Source: Alphaproteobacteria bacterium
Lineage (GTDB): Bacteria > Pseudomonadota > Alphaproteobacteria > Sphingomonadales > Emcibacteraceae
Assembly: GCA_002401455.1 (NCBI GenBank)
Contig: NVTE01000009.1
Location: forward strand, 17,687-81,686
Length of the DNA stretch: 64,000 nt
Direction of reading: 5' to 3'
Under the pieces are notes generated by a model. That model saw nothing but the letters and a program-made list of their open reading frames with translations, did no database searches and was not told the DNA's origin. Below, one piece after another: positions 49,233-61,310 of the stretch. Numbering within the stretch: position 1 is the stretch's first letter; each line of letters begins with the position of its first letter. The position numbers were made by a program, and so were the translations under genes.

Positions 49233-49447
49233 CCTTTAATCCATAGCCTGACCCTGGATCAATTTTATTATGCCCCCGGGAAAAATTTGTCAAGAATTGC
49301 ATTGTGTTAATAATATATTCAATTATTACCTGCATAGTGAGCCCATAAATCAGGCTTAATAGGGAAAATCCGCACAACTTAACACCCTAAAAATTCATAA
49401 AAATTAAGGGTACGCTGCGGATTGCATAATATCGAAGAGACAACCAC

Positions 49448-52400
49448 ATGACAATAACCATAGGGGCTGGTATTGCCAGAACAAATCCGGACAACACTCT
49501 TGTCTACCTGTCACAAAGCGATGAACATCTGGCCGTTGAAATAATTGCCATGCTCAAAAGCGCGGGCTATGACGTGCAGCACTTTGTTAACTTATCAACT
49601 TTTGAGCAAGCTTGTGGACATCAAATTCCAGATGCGGTTATCATAGACGTCGCTGACCAAAAAGGCCAAACTGCGGAGGCTGCCCTCATCGCCCGAATGA
49701 AGAGCCAACAAACCCACTGCCCCCCGGTCATCTTCATCTCAGAAAATACCCATATGGACTACCGCCTTGCGGCAACCCGTGCCGGCGTCAACCGCCTCCT
49801 CTCCAAACCCCTGAACATGAATAGGCTGATCAATATCCTCAATGGCTTAACCGAAAAAGAGCGCCCAAAGCCCTTCCGTATCTTGCTCATTGATGATGAT
49901 AAAATATCCCTTAAATATTACGGCAGCATACTGAGCAACGCTGGCATGGATGTCACAACCCTGAGCAGTCCGCTTGAGGCCCTGGACGTCCTTGAAGACT
50001 TCAGGCCGGACGTTATGGTCACAGACCTCTATATGCCAGAATGCTCGGGTGCGGAACTGGTGCAGGTGATCCGGCAGGATGATGCCTGGGCCATGATGCC
50101 GATCATTTTTTTATCCACGGAAGCGGACCATAACCGTCAAATAGAGGCCCTTAATAACGGCGGGGATAATTTTCTGACCAAACCGGTGGAAGCCAACTTT
50201 CTGGTCACCATGATCACCGCCAAAGCAAAACGGGCCCGGTGGTCCAAACGCCTCACCAATGATCTCAGATCCGCCTTGCGGGAAAATAGATTTCACCTCG
50301 CCACCATGGATCAGCACGATATTGTCAGCACGGCTGATGTCACCGGGCGCATGACCAGCGTCAATGACAAATTCTGCGAAATCAGCGGCTATAACCGGGA
50401 AGAACTCTTGGGAAGAAATCACCGTATTCTCAAATCGGACCAACATGACCAAGCTTTCTATGACGACCTGTGGGCGACCATCTCGCAGGGTAAAATATGG
50501 CACGGCACAATCTGTAATCGTAAAAAAGATGGTAGGGATTATTGGGTAAAGTCAACCATTGTTCCGTTTCTGGATGACCGGGGCAGGCCCTATAAATATG
50601 TCTCTGCACGTACCGACGTGACCCGACTTCGCCAAAGTGAAGAGCGCCTGAAACGTAGTCAGGACTTCGCCAATATTGGCAACTGGGACTGGAATATATC
50701 CACCGGAAAACTCTATTGGTCAGATAACATATGGCCCCTTTTTGGCTATGATAAAGATAACATGGAAACCACCTATGACAACTTCCTGGCCGCAATCCAT
50801 CCCGATGACCGGGATTGGATCGTAGAGGCCATCCATAACTGTGTCGAGCATGGGGCCGACTATAATGTTGAGCACCGTGTGGTCTGGCCTGATGGAAGTT
50901 CACATTGGGTGCAGCAAAGCGGCGACGTGGTCCGGGACAAGTCTGGCAGTCCTGTCAATATGTTAGGCGTGGTCCATGACATCGATAAACGCAAACGCGC
51001 CGAACTTAACTTGATTGAACGGGAACGACTCCTACACGAAGCACAGGCATTATCCCATATGGGTAACTGGCAGGCCAACCTCATCACTGGTAAACGCCTG
51101 TGGTCAGATGAAATATACCGTATTATCGGTCATGAACCGGGCAGCGTTGAACCCAGCGCCGGCTACTTCTTCCGCCTCATCCACCCCGACGATCAAGAAC
51201 AAATATCCACGTCGAAAAACTGGGCTTATGAGATTGGCCTGAAAGACATTCAGTATCGGATCGTATTGCCCGATGGCACAGTGCGCCATGTCCATGACCT
51301 GGGAAAAGTAACACGAGATCCAGAAGGAAACGTGATTATGTTATCCGGCACCCTGCAGGACGTCACGGATCGCGTGAAGGCTGAACAGGATCTGATCGAA
51401 GCCCGTGAGGAAGCCGAAAATGCCAACCGCGCCAAGTCCCAGTTTCTCTCCGGCATGTCCCATGAATTGCGTACCCCCATGAACGCAATCGTCGGCTTCG
51501 GCCAGCTTCTGAAAATGGAAACGGAACAGCCCCTAAATGACTCCCAGAAGGAAAATGTTGATGAGATTATCAAAGCCAGCCATCACCTTCTGGAGCTGAT
51601 TAATGACGTCCTTGACCTGGCCAAAGTCGAATCCGGGCGCATAGACCTTTCTCTTGAGGCAATTACTTATGCCGAGGTTATTAATGAAACCCGGCAACTG
51701 ATCATGCCTTTGGCCCAAAATCGGGGCATTACCCTAAATGTAACCCATAACAACCATGATGTGACATTTGAACAATTGCTGGAAAAACAAGATACCCTGC
51801 GGGCAGACCGTATCCGGCTCAAGCAGGTATTGCTTAACCTGCTCTCCAATGCGGTCAAATATAACCGTGAAAATGGCCAAATCACCATCGCCTGCAACCG
51901 CGGAACGGATAACAAGACACGGATCACCATTACAGACACCGGTAAAGGACTAACCGGGAGCCAGCAGGCACAACTATTCAAGCCCTTCAGCCGCCTGCAA
52001 GAGGAGAATTCCGACATTGAGGGGACCGGTATTGGCCTGGTGATCACCAAAGACCTGATTGAACTTATGGGCGGCACCATCGGGCTGGACAGTACCCCAG
52101 GGGTGGGCTCCAGCTTCTGGATCGAACTCCCCAACGACACCCAGCCTGGGTCACAAAGAACCATGCCACCCGCAAGGGACACAAAAACCATACTGGCTAA
52201 ACTGGACTGTGATTATACTATTCTATACATCGAAGATAATCCCGCCAACCTGCGACTAATGACCCAAATGCTGGACCATCTTCCCAAGATCAATTTGTTG
52301 AATGCCCGTGATCCGCTGCTGGGGCTTGAACTGGCGGCCCAGCATAAACCAGATTTGATCATCCTGGACATTAACCTGCCGGGGATGAATGGCTTCGATG

Positions 52401-52585
52401 TCTTCAAACTTCTGAGAAACCGTAAAGACACCGTCGATACGCCCGTCATCGCCCTTAGCGCCAACGCCATGCCCGGTGATATAAAAAAAGGATTCAAGGC
52501 AGGTTTTGATGATTATATTACCAAACCCATTGAAGTCCAGGGCCTGTTAAAGGCCATTGGAACTATTTTACAGAACCGGAATTGA
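49448..52585 (+). CDS. Large hybrid histidine kinase (REC-REC-PAS-PAS-PAS-HisKA-HATPase-REC)
   Basis: ILLIDDDKISLKYYGSIL, three PAS/PAC segments, [48 protein letters not shown]-terminal TILYIEDNPANLRLM. Confidence 0.92.
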   Translation: MTITIGAGIARTNPDNTLVYLSQSDEHLAVEIIAMLKSAGYDVQHFVNLSTFEQACGHQIPDAVIIDVADQKGQTAEAALIARMKSQQTHCPPVIFISENTHMDYRLAATRAGVNRLLSKPLNMNRLINILNGLTEKERPKPFRILLIDDDKISLKYYGSILSNAGMDVTTLSSPLEALDVLEDFRPDVMVTDLYMPECSGAELVQVIRQDDAWAMMPIIFLSTEADHNRQIEALNNGGDNFLTKPVEANFLVTMITAKAKRARWSKRLTNDLRSALRENRFHLATMDQHDIVSTADVTGRMTSVNDKFCEISGYNREELLGRNHRILKSDQHDQAFYDDLWATISQGKIWHGTICNRKKDGRDYWVKSTIVPFLDDRGRPYKYVSARTDVTRLRQSEERLKRSQDFANIGNWDWNISTGKLYWSDNIWPLFGYDKDNMETTYDNFLAAIHPDDRDWIVEAIHNCVEHGADYNVEHRVVWPDGSSHWVQQSGDVVRDKSGSPVNMLGVVHDIDKRKRAELNLIERERLLHEAQALSHMGNWQANLITGKRLWSDEIYRIIGHEPGSVEPSAGYFFRLIHPDDQEQISTSKNWAYEIGLKDIQYRIVLPDGTVRHVHDLGKVTRDPEGNVIMLSGTLQDVTDRVKAEQDLIEAREEAENANRAKSQFLSGMSHELRTPMNAIVGFGQLLKMETEQPLNDSQKENVDEIIKASHHLLELINDVLDLAKVESGRIDLSLEAITYAEVINETRQLIMPLAQNRGITLNVTHNNHDVTFEQLLEKQDTLRADRIRLKQVLLNLLSNAVKYNRENGQITIACNRGTDNKTRITITDTGKGLTGSQQAQLFKPFSRLQEENSDIEGTGIGLVITKDLIELMGGTIGLDSTPGVGSSFWIELPNDTQPGSQRTMPPARDTKTILAKLDCDYTILYIEDNPANLRLMTQMLDHLPKINLLNARDPLLGLELAAQHKPDLIILDINLPGMNGFDVFKLLRNRKDTVDTPVIALSANAMPGDIKKGFKAGFDDYITKPIEVQGLLKAIGTILQNRN

Positions 52586-52681
52586 AACATAAATGAAAAT
52601 AACCACCCATCCTAAACTATTGATTTACTCTGTATTATGGGGCATTCTTGAAGATGCACAAGACGACAGGGGGGAAATTCG

Positions 52682-53761
52682 ATGAGTGACATCACCAAAA
52701 TTTTAAACACTGACCCTAAAAAATCCTGCATCCTGATCGTCGACGATGAAGCCGCCAATGTCAGACTACTGGAAAAAATACTCACTATGACGGGCTACAG
52801 CAATGTGATCTGCACACAGGACCCGACCCAGGTCGTCCCCCTGTACCAGCACCATGACTGTGACCTTATCCTGCTGGATATCGACATGCCCATCCTGGAT
52901 GGTTTCGGGGTAATGGCCCAGCTCAATGAACTGACGAACAACACCCCCCCTCCCATCCTTGTCCTGACCGCCCAGCATATGCAAAGCTTTCGACAACGCG
53001 CCCTCGATAACGGGGCCCGCGATTATGTCACCAAACCCTTTGATGCCAGTGAGCTGTTATCCCGGGTGCGTAATTTGCTTGATGTTCAGATGGCCCATAG
53101 ACTCACCCAACATCAGAATGCTCTGCTGGAGCAAAAGGTCCGGGAAAGAACGCAGATTATCTACGATACCCGCCTGCAGGTCGTGCGCTGCCTTGGCCGC
53201 GCGGCAGAATACCGGGATGAAGAAACCGGTCTCCATATTATCCGCATGAGCAAAATTTCCGCCCTCCTGGGCAAGGCGGCCAGATTGGATGATGAACAAT
53301 CTGACCGGCTTCTGAACGCCGCACCCATGCATGATATTGGCAAGATAGGCATCCCGGACGAAATCCTGCTTAAACCCGGAAAATTCACCCCGGAAGAATG
53401 GGAAATCATGAAAACTCATGCTCAGATCGGCGCAGATATTCTGGCTGGAAATGACTCTGACCTCATGATCATGGCCCATGACATTGCATTGACCCATCAT
53501 GAGAAATGGAATGGGACAGGTTATCCCAACGGCTTAAAAGGTGAGGAAATCCCATTGGTCGGGCGAATTTGTGCTTTGGCTGATGTTTTTGATGCCCTGA
53601 CATCTACCCGGCCCTACAAAAAAGCCTGGTCCGTTGAAAAATCCATCAATCTCATAAAAAGTGAAAGCGGCCAACATTTTGATCCCCTATTGGTTGATCT
53701 CTTTCTGAAAAATTTACCCGCAATAATTGAAATCAAAGAAAAATATGGCGAGCCAGAATAA
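52682..53761 (+). CDS. Response regulator with HD-GYP domain (putative c-di-GMP phosphodiesterase)
   Basis: [60 protein letters not shown]...[20 protein letters not shown]. Confidence 0.93.
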   Translation: MSDITKILNTDPKKSCILIVDDEAANVRLLEKILTMTGYSNVICTQDPTQVVPLYQHHDCDLILLDIDMPILDGFGVMAQLNELTNNTPPPILVLTAQHMQSFRQRALDNGARDYVTKPFDASELLSRVRNLLDVQMAHRLTQHQNALLEQKVRERTQIIYDTRLQVVRCLGRAAEYRDEETGLHIIRMSKISALLGKAARLDDEQSDRLLNAAPMHDIGKIGIPDEILLKPGKFTPEEWEIMKTHAQIGADILAGNDSDLMIMAHDIALTHHEKWNGTGYPNGLKGEEIPLVGRICALADVFDALTSTRPYKKAWSVEKSINLIKSESGQHFDPLLVDLFLKNLPAIIEIKEKYGEPE

Positions 53762-54989
53762 AGAAGCCCCCAGGGACTTAAATACCGACCCGAAGAAGGC
53801 CTGCATCCTGATTGTCGATGATGAAGCGACCAATGTCAGGCTGTTGGAAAAGATGCTGCTGGCCACCGGCTACATCAATGTCATCTGCACCCAGGACCCG
53901 ACCCAGGTCCTCCCCCTGTATCAGAACCATGACTGTGATCTTATCCTCCTGGATATCGACATGCCCGTTCTGGATGGCTACCAGGTAATGGCACAGCTCA
54001 ATAAGGCAACACAGAACACACCACCACCCGTTCTTATCCTGACAGCACAGCATATGCAGAGCTTTCGCCAACGAGCCTTTGATAGTGGGGCCCGCGATTA
54101 TGTCACCAAACCTTTTGATGCTGGCGAGTTATTATCCCGGGTCCGCAATTTGCTCGACGTCCAGATGGCCCATAAATTCATGCAGCACCAGAATGAAATT
54201 CTTGAAAAACGGGTTCTGGAACGAACACGAGACCTAAATATTGCCAAAAATCAGGCGGAAACTGCCAACCGGACAAAAACAGATTTTCTGGCCAACATGA
54301 GCCACGAACTCCGCACACCGCTTAATGGTATCATCGGCTTTTCTCAGATCATGAGCGATGAAATTTTTGGTACCCTTGGCAACGATAAATACCTGGAGTA
54401 CGCCAGAGATATTCAAGGGGCCGGGGAACATCTGTTAGGTATCATAAATGATATTCTGGATATAACACGAGTTGAAACGGGTGACATTAAATTCAATAGT
54501 GCGCCCGTTAACCTGAAAAACTTCCTGGAGGAATGTTTGCGCATGGTCCGCAAACAGGCGGAAACTGCTGGCATTACTTTGACCATCGAAATCGGTCCGG
54601 AAGTTCAGGCAATCATGGCCGATGAAACTCGCCTGAAACAAATTCTGCTGAACCTGATTTCAAATAGTATCAAATTCACCCCGGAAGGGCAGATCACTGT
54701 ATCCGCCGACCAGAAAAAAGACGGGTTTGTCATCCAGGTCAAAGATACGGGCCATGGCATCCCGGAACATGACCTTGACCTTGTCCTTGAACCCTTTGGC
54801 CAATCCCGGGAAGGGGCTCAGGTCAGCCACGGGGGCGTTGGCCTGGGGCTCCATTTGGCAAAAACCTTCACCGAATTGCATGGTGGCAAACTGACCCTGG
54901 AAAGTCAGGTTGGCATAGGAACAACCGTAAACCTAACCTTCCCGTCGTCCCTGCACACCGCCATGGATGATGGGGACTTAAGTATTTGA
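53745..54989 (+). CDS. REC-histidine kinase hybrid
   Basis: [46 protein letters not shown]; HATPase [24 protein letters not shown]. Start at MASQNKEA, overlapping the HD-GYP gene by 17 nt. Confidence 0.9.
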   Translation: MASQNKEAPRDLNTDPKKACILIVDDEATNVRLLEKMLLATGYINVICTQDPTQVLPLYQNHDCDLILLDIDMPVLDGYQVMAQLNKATQNTPPPVLILTAQHMQSFRQRAFDSGARDYVTKPFDAGELLSRVRNLLDVQMAHKFMQHQNEILEKRVLERTRDLNIAKNQAETANRTKTDFLANMSHELRTPLNGIIGFSQIMSDEIFGTLGNDKYLEYARDIQGAGEHLLGIINDILDITRVETGDIKFNSAPVNLKNFLEECLRMVRKQAETAGITLTIEIGPEVQAIMADETRLKQILLNLISNSIKFTPEGQITVSADQKKDGFVIQVKDTGHGIPEHDLDLVLEPFGQSREGAQVSHGGVGLGLHLAKTFTELHGGKLTLESQVGIGTTVNLTFPSSLHTAMDDGDLSI

Positions 54990-54992
54990 CCC

Positions 54993-56060
54993 TTAGCCTG
55001 CCAAGGTTTTACCAACAGATCCCAAGTCCTTAAAAGCTTCATCCAAACGGGCAATAAAGCCCTGTTCCCCGGCACGAAGCCATTTACGCGGATCATACTG
55101 CTTCTTGTAAGGGGTGCCGTCTTCCGGATCGATCTGATGCTTAAAGGCTTTCTCATGTTCCATGACATAAGCACCAACTGCTTCAGAGAAGGCAAATTGA
55201 GTATCGGTATCAATATTCATTTTAAAGACGCCGTAAGTCAGGGCCTCGGATATTTTAGCCTTTTCGGAACCAGATCCTCCGTGAAACACCAGGTTCAAGG
55301 GGTTAGCCGCAACCTTACGGGTTTGGGCAACCAAGGCCTGACTGTTGCGCAGGATTTCCGGACGTAACTGGACATTACCCGGTTTGTAGACCCCATGGAC
55401 GTTACCAAATGACGCGGCGACGGAGAAATGACCAATGGGCGACAGCAGCTCATAGGCTTTCAACACATCTTCCGGCTGGGTATAGAGGTGGGAGTTATCG
55501 GCATTCTCATCAATCTCATGGCCGACGCCGTCTTCTTCCCCACCAGTGATACCCAGCTCTATCTCTAGGCTCATGTCAATCTTCGCCATACGGGTCAGCA
55601 CCCGGGCACATTCACTCAGGTTATCATCGATATCTTCTTCGGACAGGTCAAGCATGTGGGAGGTATAGAGAGGACGGCCATGGGCCTTGAAATGGGCCTC
55701 TGAATGATCAATCAGGGCATCAACCCACGGAACCAGCTTGCGGTTGGCGTGATCGGTATGCAGGACAACACAGATACCATAATGCTCCGCCAGCAGGTGG
55801 ACATGCTGGGCCGCGGCCACCGCACCAAGAACCTTGGCCTGAAAGCTGTCTTCCATGCCAAGGCCGGCATAGAACTGGGCACCGCCGTTGGAAAACTGGA
55901 TGATCACGTCACTTTTGTTCCGGGCCGCTGCTTCCATAACCCCATTGACCGTATCAGTGCCGACACAGTTCACTGCCGCCAAGGCGTAACCGCCTGCCTT
56001 ACAGGCATTAACAAGTTCGATATAGTCTTCGCCGCTCACGACGCCAGCTTTAAGAGCCAT
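54993..56060 (-). CDS. fba: Class II fructose-bisphosphate aldolase
   Basis: LHTDHANRKLVPWVDALIDHSEAHF, LEIELGITGGEEDGVGHE, VFHGGSGSEKAKISEALTYGVFKMNIDTDTQFAF. Confidence 0.94.
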   Translation of the reverse strand: MALKAGVVSGEDYIELVNACKAGGYALAAVNCVGTDTVNGVMEAAARNKSDVIIQFSNGGAQFYAGLGMEDSFQAKVLGAVAAAQHVHLLAEHYGICVVLHTDHANRKLVPWVDALIDHSEAHFKAHGRPLYTSHMLDLSEEDIDDNLSECARVLTRMAKIDMSLEIELGITGGEEDGVGHEIDENADNSHLYTQPEDVLKAYELLSPIGHFSVAASFGNVHGVYKPGNVQLRPEILRNSQALVAQTRKVAANPLNLVFHGGSGSEKAKISEALTYGVFKMNIDTDTQFAFSEAVGAYVMEHEKAFKHQIDPEDGTPYKKQYDPRKWLRAGEQGFIARLDEAFKDLGSVGKTLAG

Positions 56061-56234
56061 CTGATTAGTCCTTGATTTTTAGTTGAGAAATGATTGGATT
56101 ATTATAGAAGTTGCATTTCCTACCGCAAGGGAAAAGCTTGATAAACTTATATGTTTTGAAAGTACTAGACTTACCCCCATTAGACAAAACCAATCCGTGG
56201 ACTAAATGAACCCTAAATACACAAACAAACACCA

Positions 56235-56275
56235 TAAAAAAAGCAGCCCCCCAATCGCTATCAGGGAGCTGCTTC
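56235..56275 (-). terminator. Rho-independent terminator after rplQ
   Basis: Minus strand AGCAGCTCCCTGATAGCGATTGGGGGGCTGCTTTTTTT. Confidence 0.88.
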
Positions 56276-56301
56276 TATAATTTTATCTGAACCGTCGGCC
56301 G

Positions 56302-56733
56302 TTAGGCAGTTGCGGGTTCTTCTGTTTCGACTTCCAGAACAGGACCACTGTCTTTGCCTTTGGCATCAAAATCACGGTCAACCAGTTCAATAACAGCAAC
56401 CGGAGCCGAGTCACCATGGCGGAAGCCGGCTTTCAGGACACGGGTGTAACCGCCACTGCGTTCTTTATACCGTTCTGCAAGGGTATCGAACAATTTCTGT
56501 ACGATCTCTTTGTCAGACGCTGGCAGTTTTGCCACGGCCTGGCGACGGGCATGAAGGGAACCGCGTTTACCCAAAGTGATCAGACGCTCAACAATCGGGC
56601 GTAGTTCTTTGGCTTTAGGCAGTGTTGTTACAATCTGTTCATGTTTCAAAAGGGCACTTGCCATATTTGAAAACATCGCTTTACGATGTGAACTTGTTTT
56701 ATTTAGCTTACGCCCAGCTCTGCGATGGCGCAT
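56302..56733 (-). CDS. rplQ: 50S ribosomal protein L17
   Basis: [46 protein letters not shown]. Confidence 0.97.
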   Translation of the reverse strand: MRHRRAGRKLNKTSSHRKAMFSNMASALLKHEQIVTTLPKAKELRPIVERLITLGKRGSLHARRQAVAKLPASDKEIVQKLFDTLAERYKERSGGYTRVLKAGFRHGDSAPVAVIELVDRDFDAKGKDSGPVLEVETEEPATA

Positions 56734-56795
56734 ATCTCTTACTCCTTGAGGGGGTATCCATCCTTGAGGACCCTACCCCATTAAAAATCCAAAAA

Positions 56796-57812
56796 TTAGA
56801 ATTCCTGTTCCATTTTCTTGACCAACTCGTCAATATTTTCTGGCGGCCATCCTGGATTATCCATTCCAAGACGCAGTCCCATGGTGGACAGTACTTCTTT
56901 TATTTCATTCAGTGACTTACGCCCAAAGTTCGGGGTGCGAAGCATTTCTGCTTCTGTCTTACGCACAAGATCACCAATATAAACGATGTTGTCGTTTTTC
57001 AGACAGTTCGCCGAACGAACAGACAATTCAAGCTCATCAACACGACGCAGAAGGTTGCGGTTGAAGTCTGGCTCATCTGATTCTTTTTCTGTAGCCACAT
57101 CTTCAGGCTCATCAAAGTTGATGAAGGTCTGAAGCTGATCCTGCAGAATACGAGCAGAAAAGGCCAAGGCATCTTCCGGCGTAATCGTGCCATCAGTTTC
57201 AATGGTCATCAACAGCTTGTCATAATCAAGAACCTGGCCTTCACGGGTATTTTCAACCCGGTAGCTGACCTTGGTAACCGGACTAAACAGGCTATCAACA
57301 GGGATCAGGCCGATCGGCGCATCTTCGGGACGGTTATTAACCGCCGCCACATAGCCCTTACCTGTTTCAACGGTAAGTTCCATCCGCAATTCTGCCCCGT
57401 CATCCAGGGTACAGAGGATCAGGTCAGGGTTTTGAATGGTCACATCAGCCACTTCGCTGATCTGTCCGGCAGTAACTTCACCCGGGCCGGTCGCCTGCAA
57501 TGTCAGGCGTTTATGATCAGCGCCTTCCATCTCAACAGCAATTTTCTTGATGTTCAAAATAACATCAGTCACATCTTCCCGAACACCCGGGATAGAGGAA
57601 AACTCATGCAGAACATTATCGATATGAATGGAGGTTACCGCCGCGCCCTGAAGCGATGACAGCAACACCCGACGCAGGGAATTGCCCAACGTCATGCCGT
57701 AGCCCCGTTCCAGGGGTTCTGCAACGATGGTTACCTTGCGCTGCTCATCCCCTTCCTGATTAATCTCAAGAGTGGACGGCTTTATTAATTCTTGCCAATT
57801 CTTCTGGATCAC
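56796..57812 (-). CDS. rpoA: RNA polymerase alpha subunit
   Basis: [43 protein letters not shown]-terminal [19 protein letters not shown] start chosen. Confidence 0.96.
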   Translation of the reverse strand: MIQKNWQELIKPSTLEINQEGDEQRKVTIVAEPLERGYGMTLGNSLRRVLLSSLQGAAVTSIHIDNVLHEFSSIPGVREDVTDVILNIKKIAVEMEGADHKRLTLQATGPGEVTAGQISEVADVTIQNPDLILCTLDDGAELRMELTVETGKGYVAAVNNRPEDAPIGLIPVDSLFSPVTKVSYRVENTREGQVLDYDKLLMTIETDGTITPEDALAFSARILQDQLQTFINFDEPEDVATEKESDEPDFNRNLLRRVDELELSVRSANCLKNDNIVYIGDLVRKTEAEMLRTPNFGRKSLNEIKEVLSTMGLRLGMDNPGWPPENIDELVKKMEQEF

Positions 57813-57853
57813 TTTTAAATCCTCGTCAGTTTCTAGTCCCAAATGTACGTAAA

Positions 57854-58240
57854 TTATACTCTGCGACGTTTCGGTGGGCGACAACCATTATGGGGAATCG
57901 GTGTCACGTCACGAATCGTTGTAATGGTAAATCCAATCGCCTGCAGGGCACGAAGGGCTGATTCACGGCCTGAACCGGGTCCCTTAACGAGCACTTCAAG
58001 TGTCTTCATGCCATGTTCCTGAGCTTTTTTACCGGCATCTTCTGCGGCCATCTGGGCTGCATAAGGTGTGGATTTCCGGGATCCTTTAAAGCCCATAACA
58101 CCCGCAGTTGACCAGGCAATAGTATTGCCCTGTACATCCGCAATAGTGATGATGGTATTATTGAATGTAGAATTCACATGGGCAACGCCATTAGTGATAT
58201 TCTTGCGCTCTCTGCGCTTCACTCTTTTTTCTTCAGCCAT
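57854..58240 (-). CDS. rpsK: 30S ribosomal protein S11
   Basis: [40 protein letters not shown]. Confidence 0.97.
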   Translation of the reverse strand: MAEEKRVKRRERKNITNGVAHVNSTFNNTIITIADVQGNTIAWSTAGVMGFKGSRKSTPYAAQMAAEDAGKKAQEHGMKTLEVLVKGPGSGRESALRALQAIGFTITTIRDVTPIPHNGCRPPKRRRV

Positions 58241-58251
58241 TTGTCGGTACC

Positions 58252-58647
58252 TTATTTCTTCTTACCAGCGATAGCAACCGCTTTACCCTTACGGGTACGT
58301 GCGTTTGTGCTTGTCCGTTGTCCACGAACAGGCAGTTTCTTACGATGACGCAAACCGCGATAGGACCCAAGATCCATAAGGCGTTTGATATTCATCGCAG
58401 TGTCCCGACGAAGGTCACCTTCCACCATACAATCACTATCGATTGTTTCGCGGATGCCGATGATTTGAGCATCACTAAGTTGATTGACCCGCAATTCAGA
58501 TGCAAGTCCAACTTTTTCACAAATTAGTTTCGATATTGCTGGACCAATCCCATGGATATAAGTCAAAGCAATTACCACCCGTTTACCGGTGGGTATATTC
58601 ACGCCAGATATACGCGCCACGATCGTTTCTCCCGATCTAAAAATCAT
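58252..58647 (-). CDS. rpsM: 30S ribosomal protein S13
   Basis: [45 protein letters not shown]. Listed ORF start may be slightly upstream of the true start. Confidence 0.96.
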   Translation of the reverse strand: MIFRSGETIVARISGVNIPTGKRVVIALTYIHGIGPAISKLICEKVGLASELRVNQLSDAQIIGIRETIDSDCMVEGDLRRDTAMNIKRLMDLGSYRGLRHRKKLPVRGQRTSTNARTRKGKAVAIAGKKK

Positions 58648-58749
58648 AAAACTGCAACCTCCACAGAGATTCTGTGAAGTTGCGCGATTATATGTATTAA
58701 GAAGCCCCAGTCAACCTTAGAGACAAAACTTTTAACAAGTTTTTATCAA

Positions 58750-59406
58750 TCAGGCAGACAGCTTGCTCAATACATCATTTATCTGAACGGTGACATCATC
58801 GATATCAGCCATTCCATCAATAGTTCTCAGCACCCCCTGGGCCTTATAAAAAGGCAGCAAAGGTGCTGTTTGTGTGTGATAAGTGGCCAATCTGGAGATA
58901 ACCGTTTCGCGATTATCATCAGAGCGGCGCGTGAAATTCGCAGAACCACAGCCGTCACACACGTCAGCTACTTGTGGTTTGAGGTAGGTATCATGATAAC
59001 CTTTATTACACTGGGCACAGGTATAGCGCCCGGCAATGCGGTCAACAAGAGATTCGTCATCAACCTTCATCTCGACAACAATGTCGACAGTAAGGTTTTT
59101 ATCATTCAGCAGTTTGTTCAGCGTTTCCGCCTGGGCTACTGTCCGCGGGAACCCGTCCAGAAGAAAACCGCTTTTGCAATCATCTTCTTCGATTCGGTCC
59201 GCGATAATGCCGATCACAATTTCGTCGGTGACCAGCTTGCCCGCTGCCATAAATTCTTTGGCTTTCAGTCCGACTTCCGTTCCGGCAGAAACCGCAGCCC
59301 TCAGCATATCCCCAGTAGATAATTGGACCAGACCATGAGTTTGCATGATCCGACTCGCCTGTGTTCCTTTACCGGCACCTGGAGGGCCAAGCAATACAAT
59401 AATCAT
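58750..59406 (-). CDS. adk: Adenylate kinase with Zn-finger lid
   Basis: LLGPPGAGKGTQASRI; CAQCNKGYH...CDGCGSANFTRRSDD. Confidence 0.97.
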   Translation of the reverse strand: MIIVLLGPPGAGKGTQASRIMQTHGLVQLSTGDMLRAAVSAGTEVGLKAKEFMAAGKLVTDEIVIGIIADRIEEDDCKSGFLLDGFPRTVAQAETLNKLLNDKNLTVDIVVEMKVDDESLVDRIAGRYTCAQCNKGYHDTYLKPQVADVCDGCGSANFTRRSDDNRETVISRLATYHTQTAPLLPFYKAQGVLRTIDGMADIDDVTVQINDVLSKLSA

Positions 59407-60746
59407 TTACGGCGTCTCCCCTTGCCTCTGATCTTGGACTTCTTCAGAAGACCTTCATACTGGTGCGCCATCAGGTGACTGTGGATCTGGGCCACAGTAT
59501 CCATGGTGACACTGACCACGATCAGCAGCGAGGTGCCGCCAAAATAAAACGGAATGGCATATTTCGCCCGGAGGACTTCCGGCAGCAGACATACGAGGGT
59601 CAGATACAGGGCCCCGACAGTCGTCAGGCGGGTCAGGACGAAATCAAGATAGTTGGCGGTATTCTTGCCCGGACGGATGCCGGGAATGAAGCCACCATAT
59701 TTCTTCAGGTTATCAGCGGTCTCTTCAGGGTTAAACTGAATGGCTGTATAGAAGAAACAGAAAAAGATAATACCGGCCGCATAGAACGCCATATACAGCG
59801 GTTGGCCAGGGCCAAGCAGGGTGGTGACGGTTGTCATCCACTCCGGGCCACCTTCTGCGGCAAAGCCTGCAATGGTCATGGGCATCAATAGCAGAGATGA
59901 AGCAAAAATCGGCGGGATAACACCGGCAGTGTTCAGTTTGAGCGGCATATGTGACTGCTCACCCTGGGACTGACCGGTCGCAGTCTGGCGTTTTGGATAC
60001 TGGATCAGCAACCGGCGCTGGGCCCGTTCCATAAAGACGATAAAGGCGATCACGGCAATAACCATGACGATCAGGGCAACGATTACCAGGGGACCACCAA
60101 GTTGTCCTTTGGAGCTGAGCTCGAGTGTTCCGACGATGGCGGAAGGCAGCTGAGCCACGATACCGGCGAAGATGATCAGGGAAATTCCGTTACCAACGCC
60201 GCGTGCGGTAATCTGTTCACCCATCCACATCAGCAGCAAAGTGCCCCCAAGCAGGGTAATCACGGTTGTTGCAATGAAGAACATGCCGCCCCCCTCAAGG
60301 GCAATGCCGCCTGATTGCAGGCTGGAGGCAATGGCGTAACCCTGAACAATGGTCAGGACAACGGTGCCGTAGCGGGTGTATTGATTGATTTTCTGACGAC
60401 CGGCCTCACCTTCTTTTTTCAACTGACCGATGGTCGGTGAGATGGACGTCATCAACTGCATGATAATCGATGCAGAGATATAAGGCATGATGCCAAGAGC
60501 AAAAACACTCATCCGCTGAATGGCACCGCCATTAAACAAATCGATCATGCCCAAAATACCCTGCTGGTTCTGCTCAAACATGCGAGCCAGTTCAACGGGG
60601 TTGATTCCCGGAAGGGGCACATATGTCCCCAACCGGTAAGCAACTAAGGCAAACAGGGTAAACCAGATGCGCTTTTTCAGTTCTGTCGCCTTGGAAAAGG
60701 CACTGAAATTCAGATTTGCTGCAAGTTGTTCAGCTGCTGATGCCAT
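59403..60746 (-). CDS. secY: Preprotein translocase subunit SecY
   Basis: RLGTYVPLPGI, LGIMPYISASIIMQL, IQFNPEETADNLKKYGGFIPGIRPG. Confidence 0.97.
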   Translation of the reverse strand: MASAAEQLAANLNFSAFSKATELKKRIWFTLFALVAYRLGTYVPLPGINPVELARMFEQNQQGILGMIDLFNGGAIQRMSVFALGIMPYISASIIMQLMTSISPTIGQLKKEGEAGRQKINQYTRYGTVVLTIVQGYAIASSLQSGGIALEGGGMFFIATTVITLLGGTLLLMWMGEQITARGVGNGISLIIFAGIVAQLPSAIVGTLELSSKGQLGGPLVIVALIVMVIAVIAFIVFMERAQRRLLIQYPKRQTATGQSQGEQSHMPLKLNTAGVIPPIFASSLLLMPMTIAGFAAEGGPEWMTTVTTLLGPGQPLYMAFYAAGIIFFCFFYTAIQFNPEETADNLKKYGGFIPGIRPGKNTANYLDFVLTRLTTVGALYLTLVCLLPEVLRAKYAIPFYFGGTSLLIVVSVTMDTVAQIHSHLMAHQYEGLLKKSKIRGKGRRRK

Positions 60747-60773
60747 CTAATTTTATCCCTGTGTACTTTATAA

Positions 60774-61259
60774 TTATTCAGAAGCTTCCGCAGGAGCAGC
60801 TTTAGTGATCACTGTCACCGTGCCGCCTGCTTTTTCAACAGCCGCGATGGCTGATGCAGAAGCACCTGATACTTCGAGCGTTACTTTAGCTTTCAATTCA
60901 CCGGTAGCCAGCAAACGAACACCATCTTTAACACCGTTCACCAGGCCGGCTTCTTGTAGCACGTCGATGGTGATGGTTTTTTTGGCATCAATTTTCTTGG
61001 CATCGATGGCTTCCTGTAAACGACCAAGATTAACCGGAACAAAAGTTTTCCGGTTGATATTGTTAAAGCCGCGTTTAGGCAGACGTTGATACAGGGGCAT
61101 CTGACCGCCCTCAAAGCCTTTGATCGCAACACCTGAGCGGGATTTCTGGCCTTTTATGCCACGTCCGCCGGTTTTGCCTTTACCGGAACCGATACCGCGA
61201 CCAATGCGCTTACGGTTTTTAGTTGCGCCTGGATTATCGGCAATTTCATTAAGTCTCAT
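60774..61259 (-). CDS. rplO: 50S ribosomal protein L15
   Basis: [43 protein letters not shown]. Confidence 0.97.
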   Translation of the reverse strand: MRLNEIADNPGATKNRKRIGRGIGSGKGKTGGRGIKGQKSRSGVAIKGFEGGQMPLYQRLPKRGFNNINRKTFVPVNLGRLQEAIDAKKIDAKKTITIDVLQEAGLVNGVKDGVRLLATGELKAKVTLEVSGASASAIAAVEKAGGTVTVITKAAPAEASE

Positions 61260-61310
61260 GGTTCTAAACCTTATAACCTTTTCCCTATGATTACATCATA
61301 TAGGGAGGGA

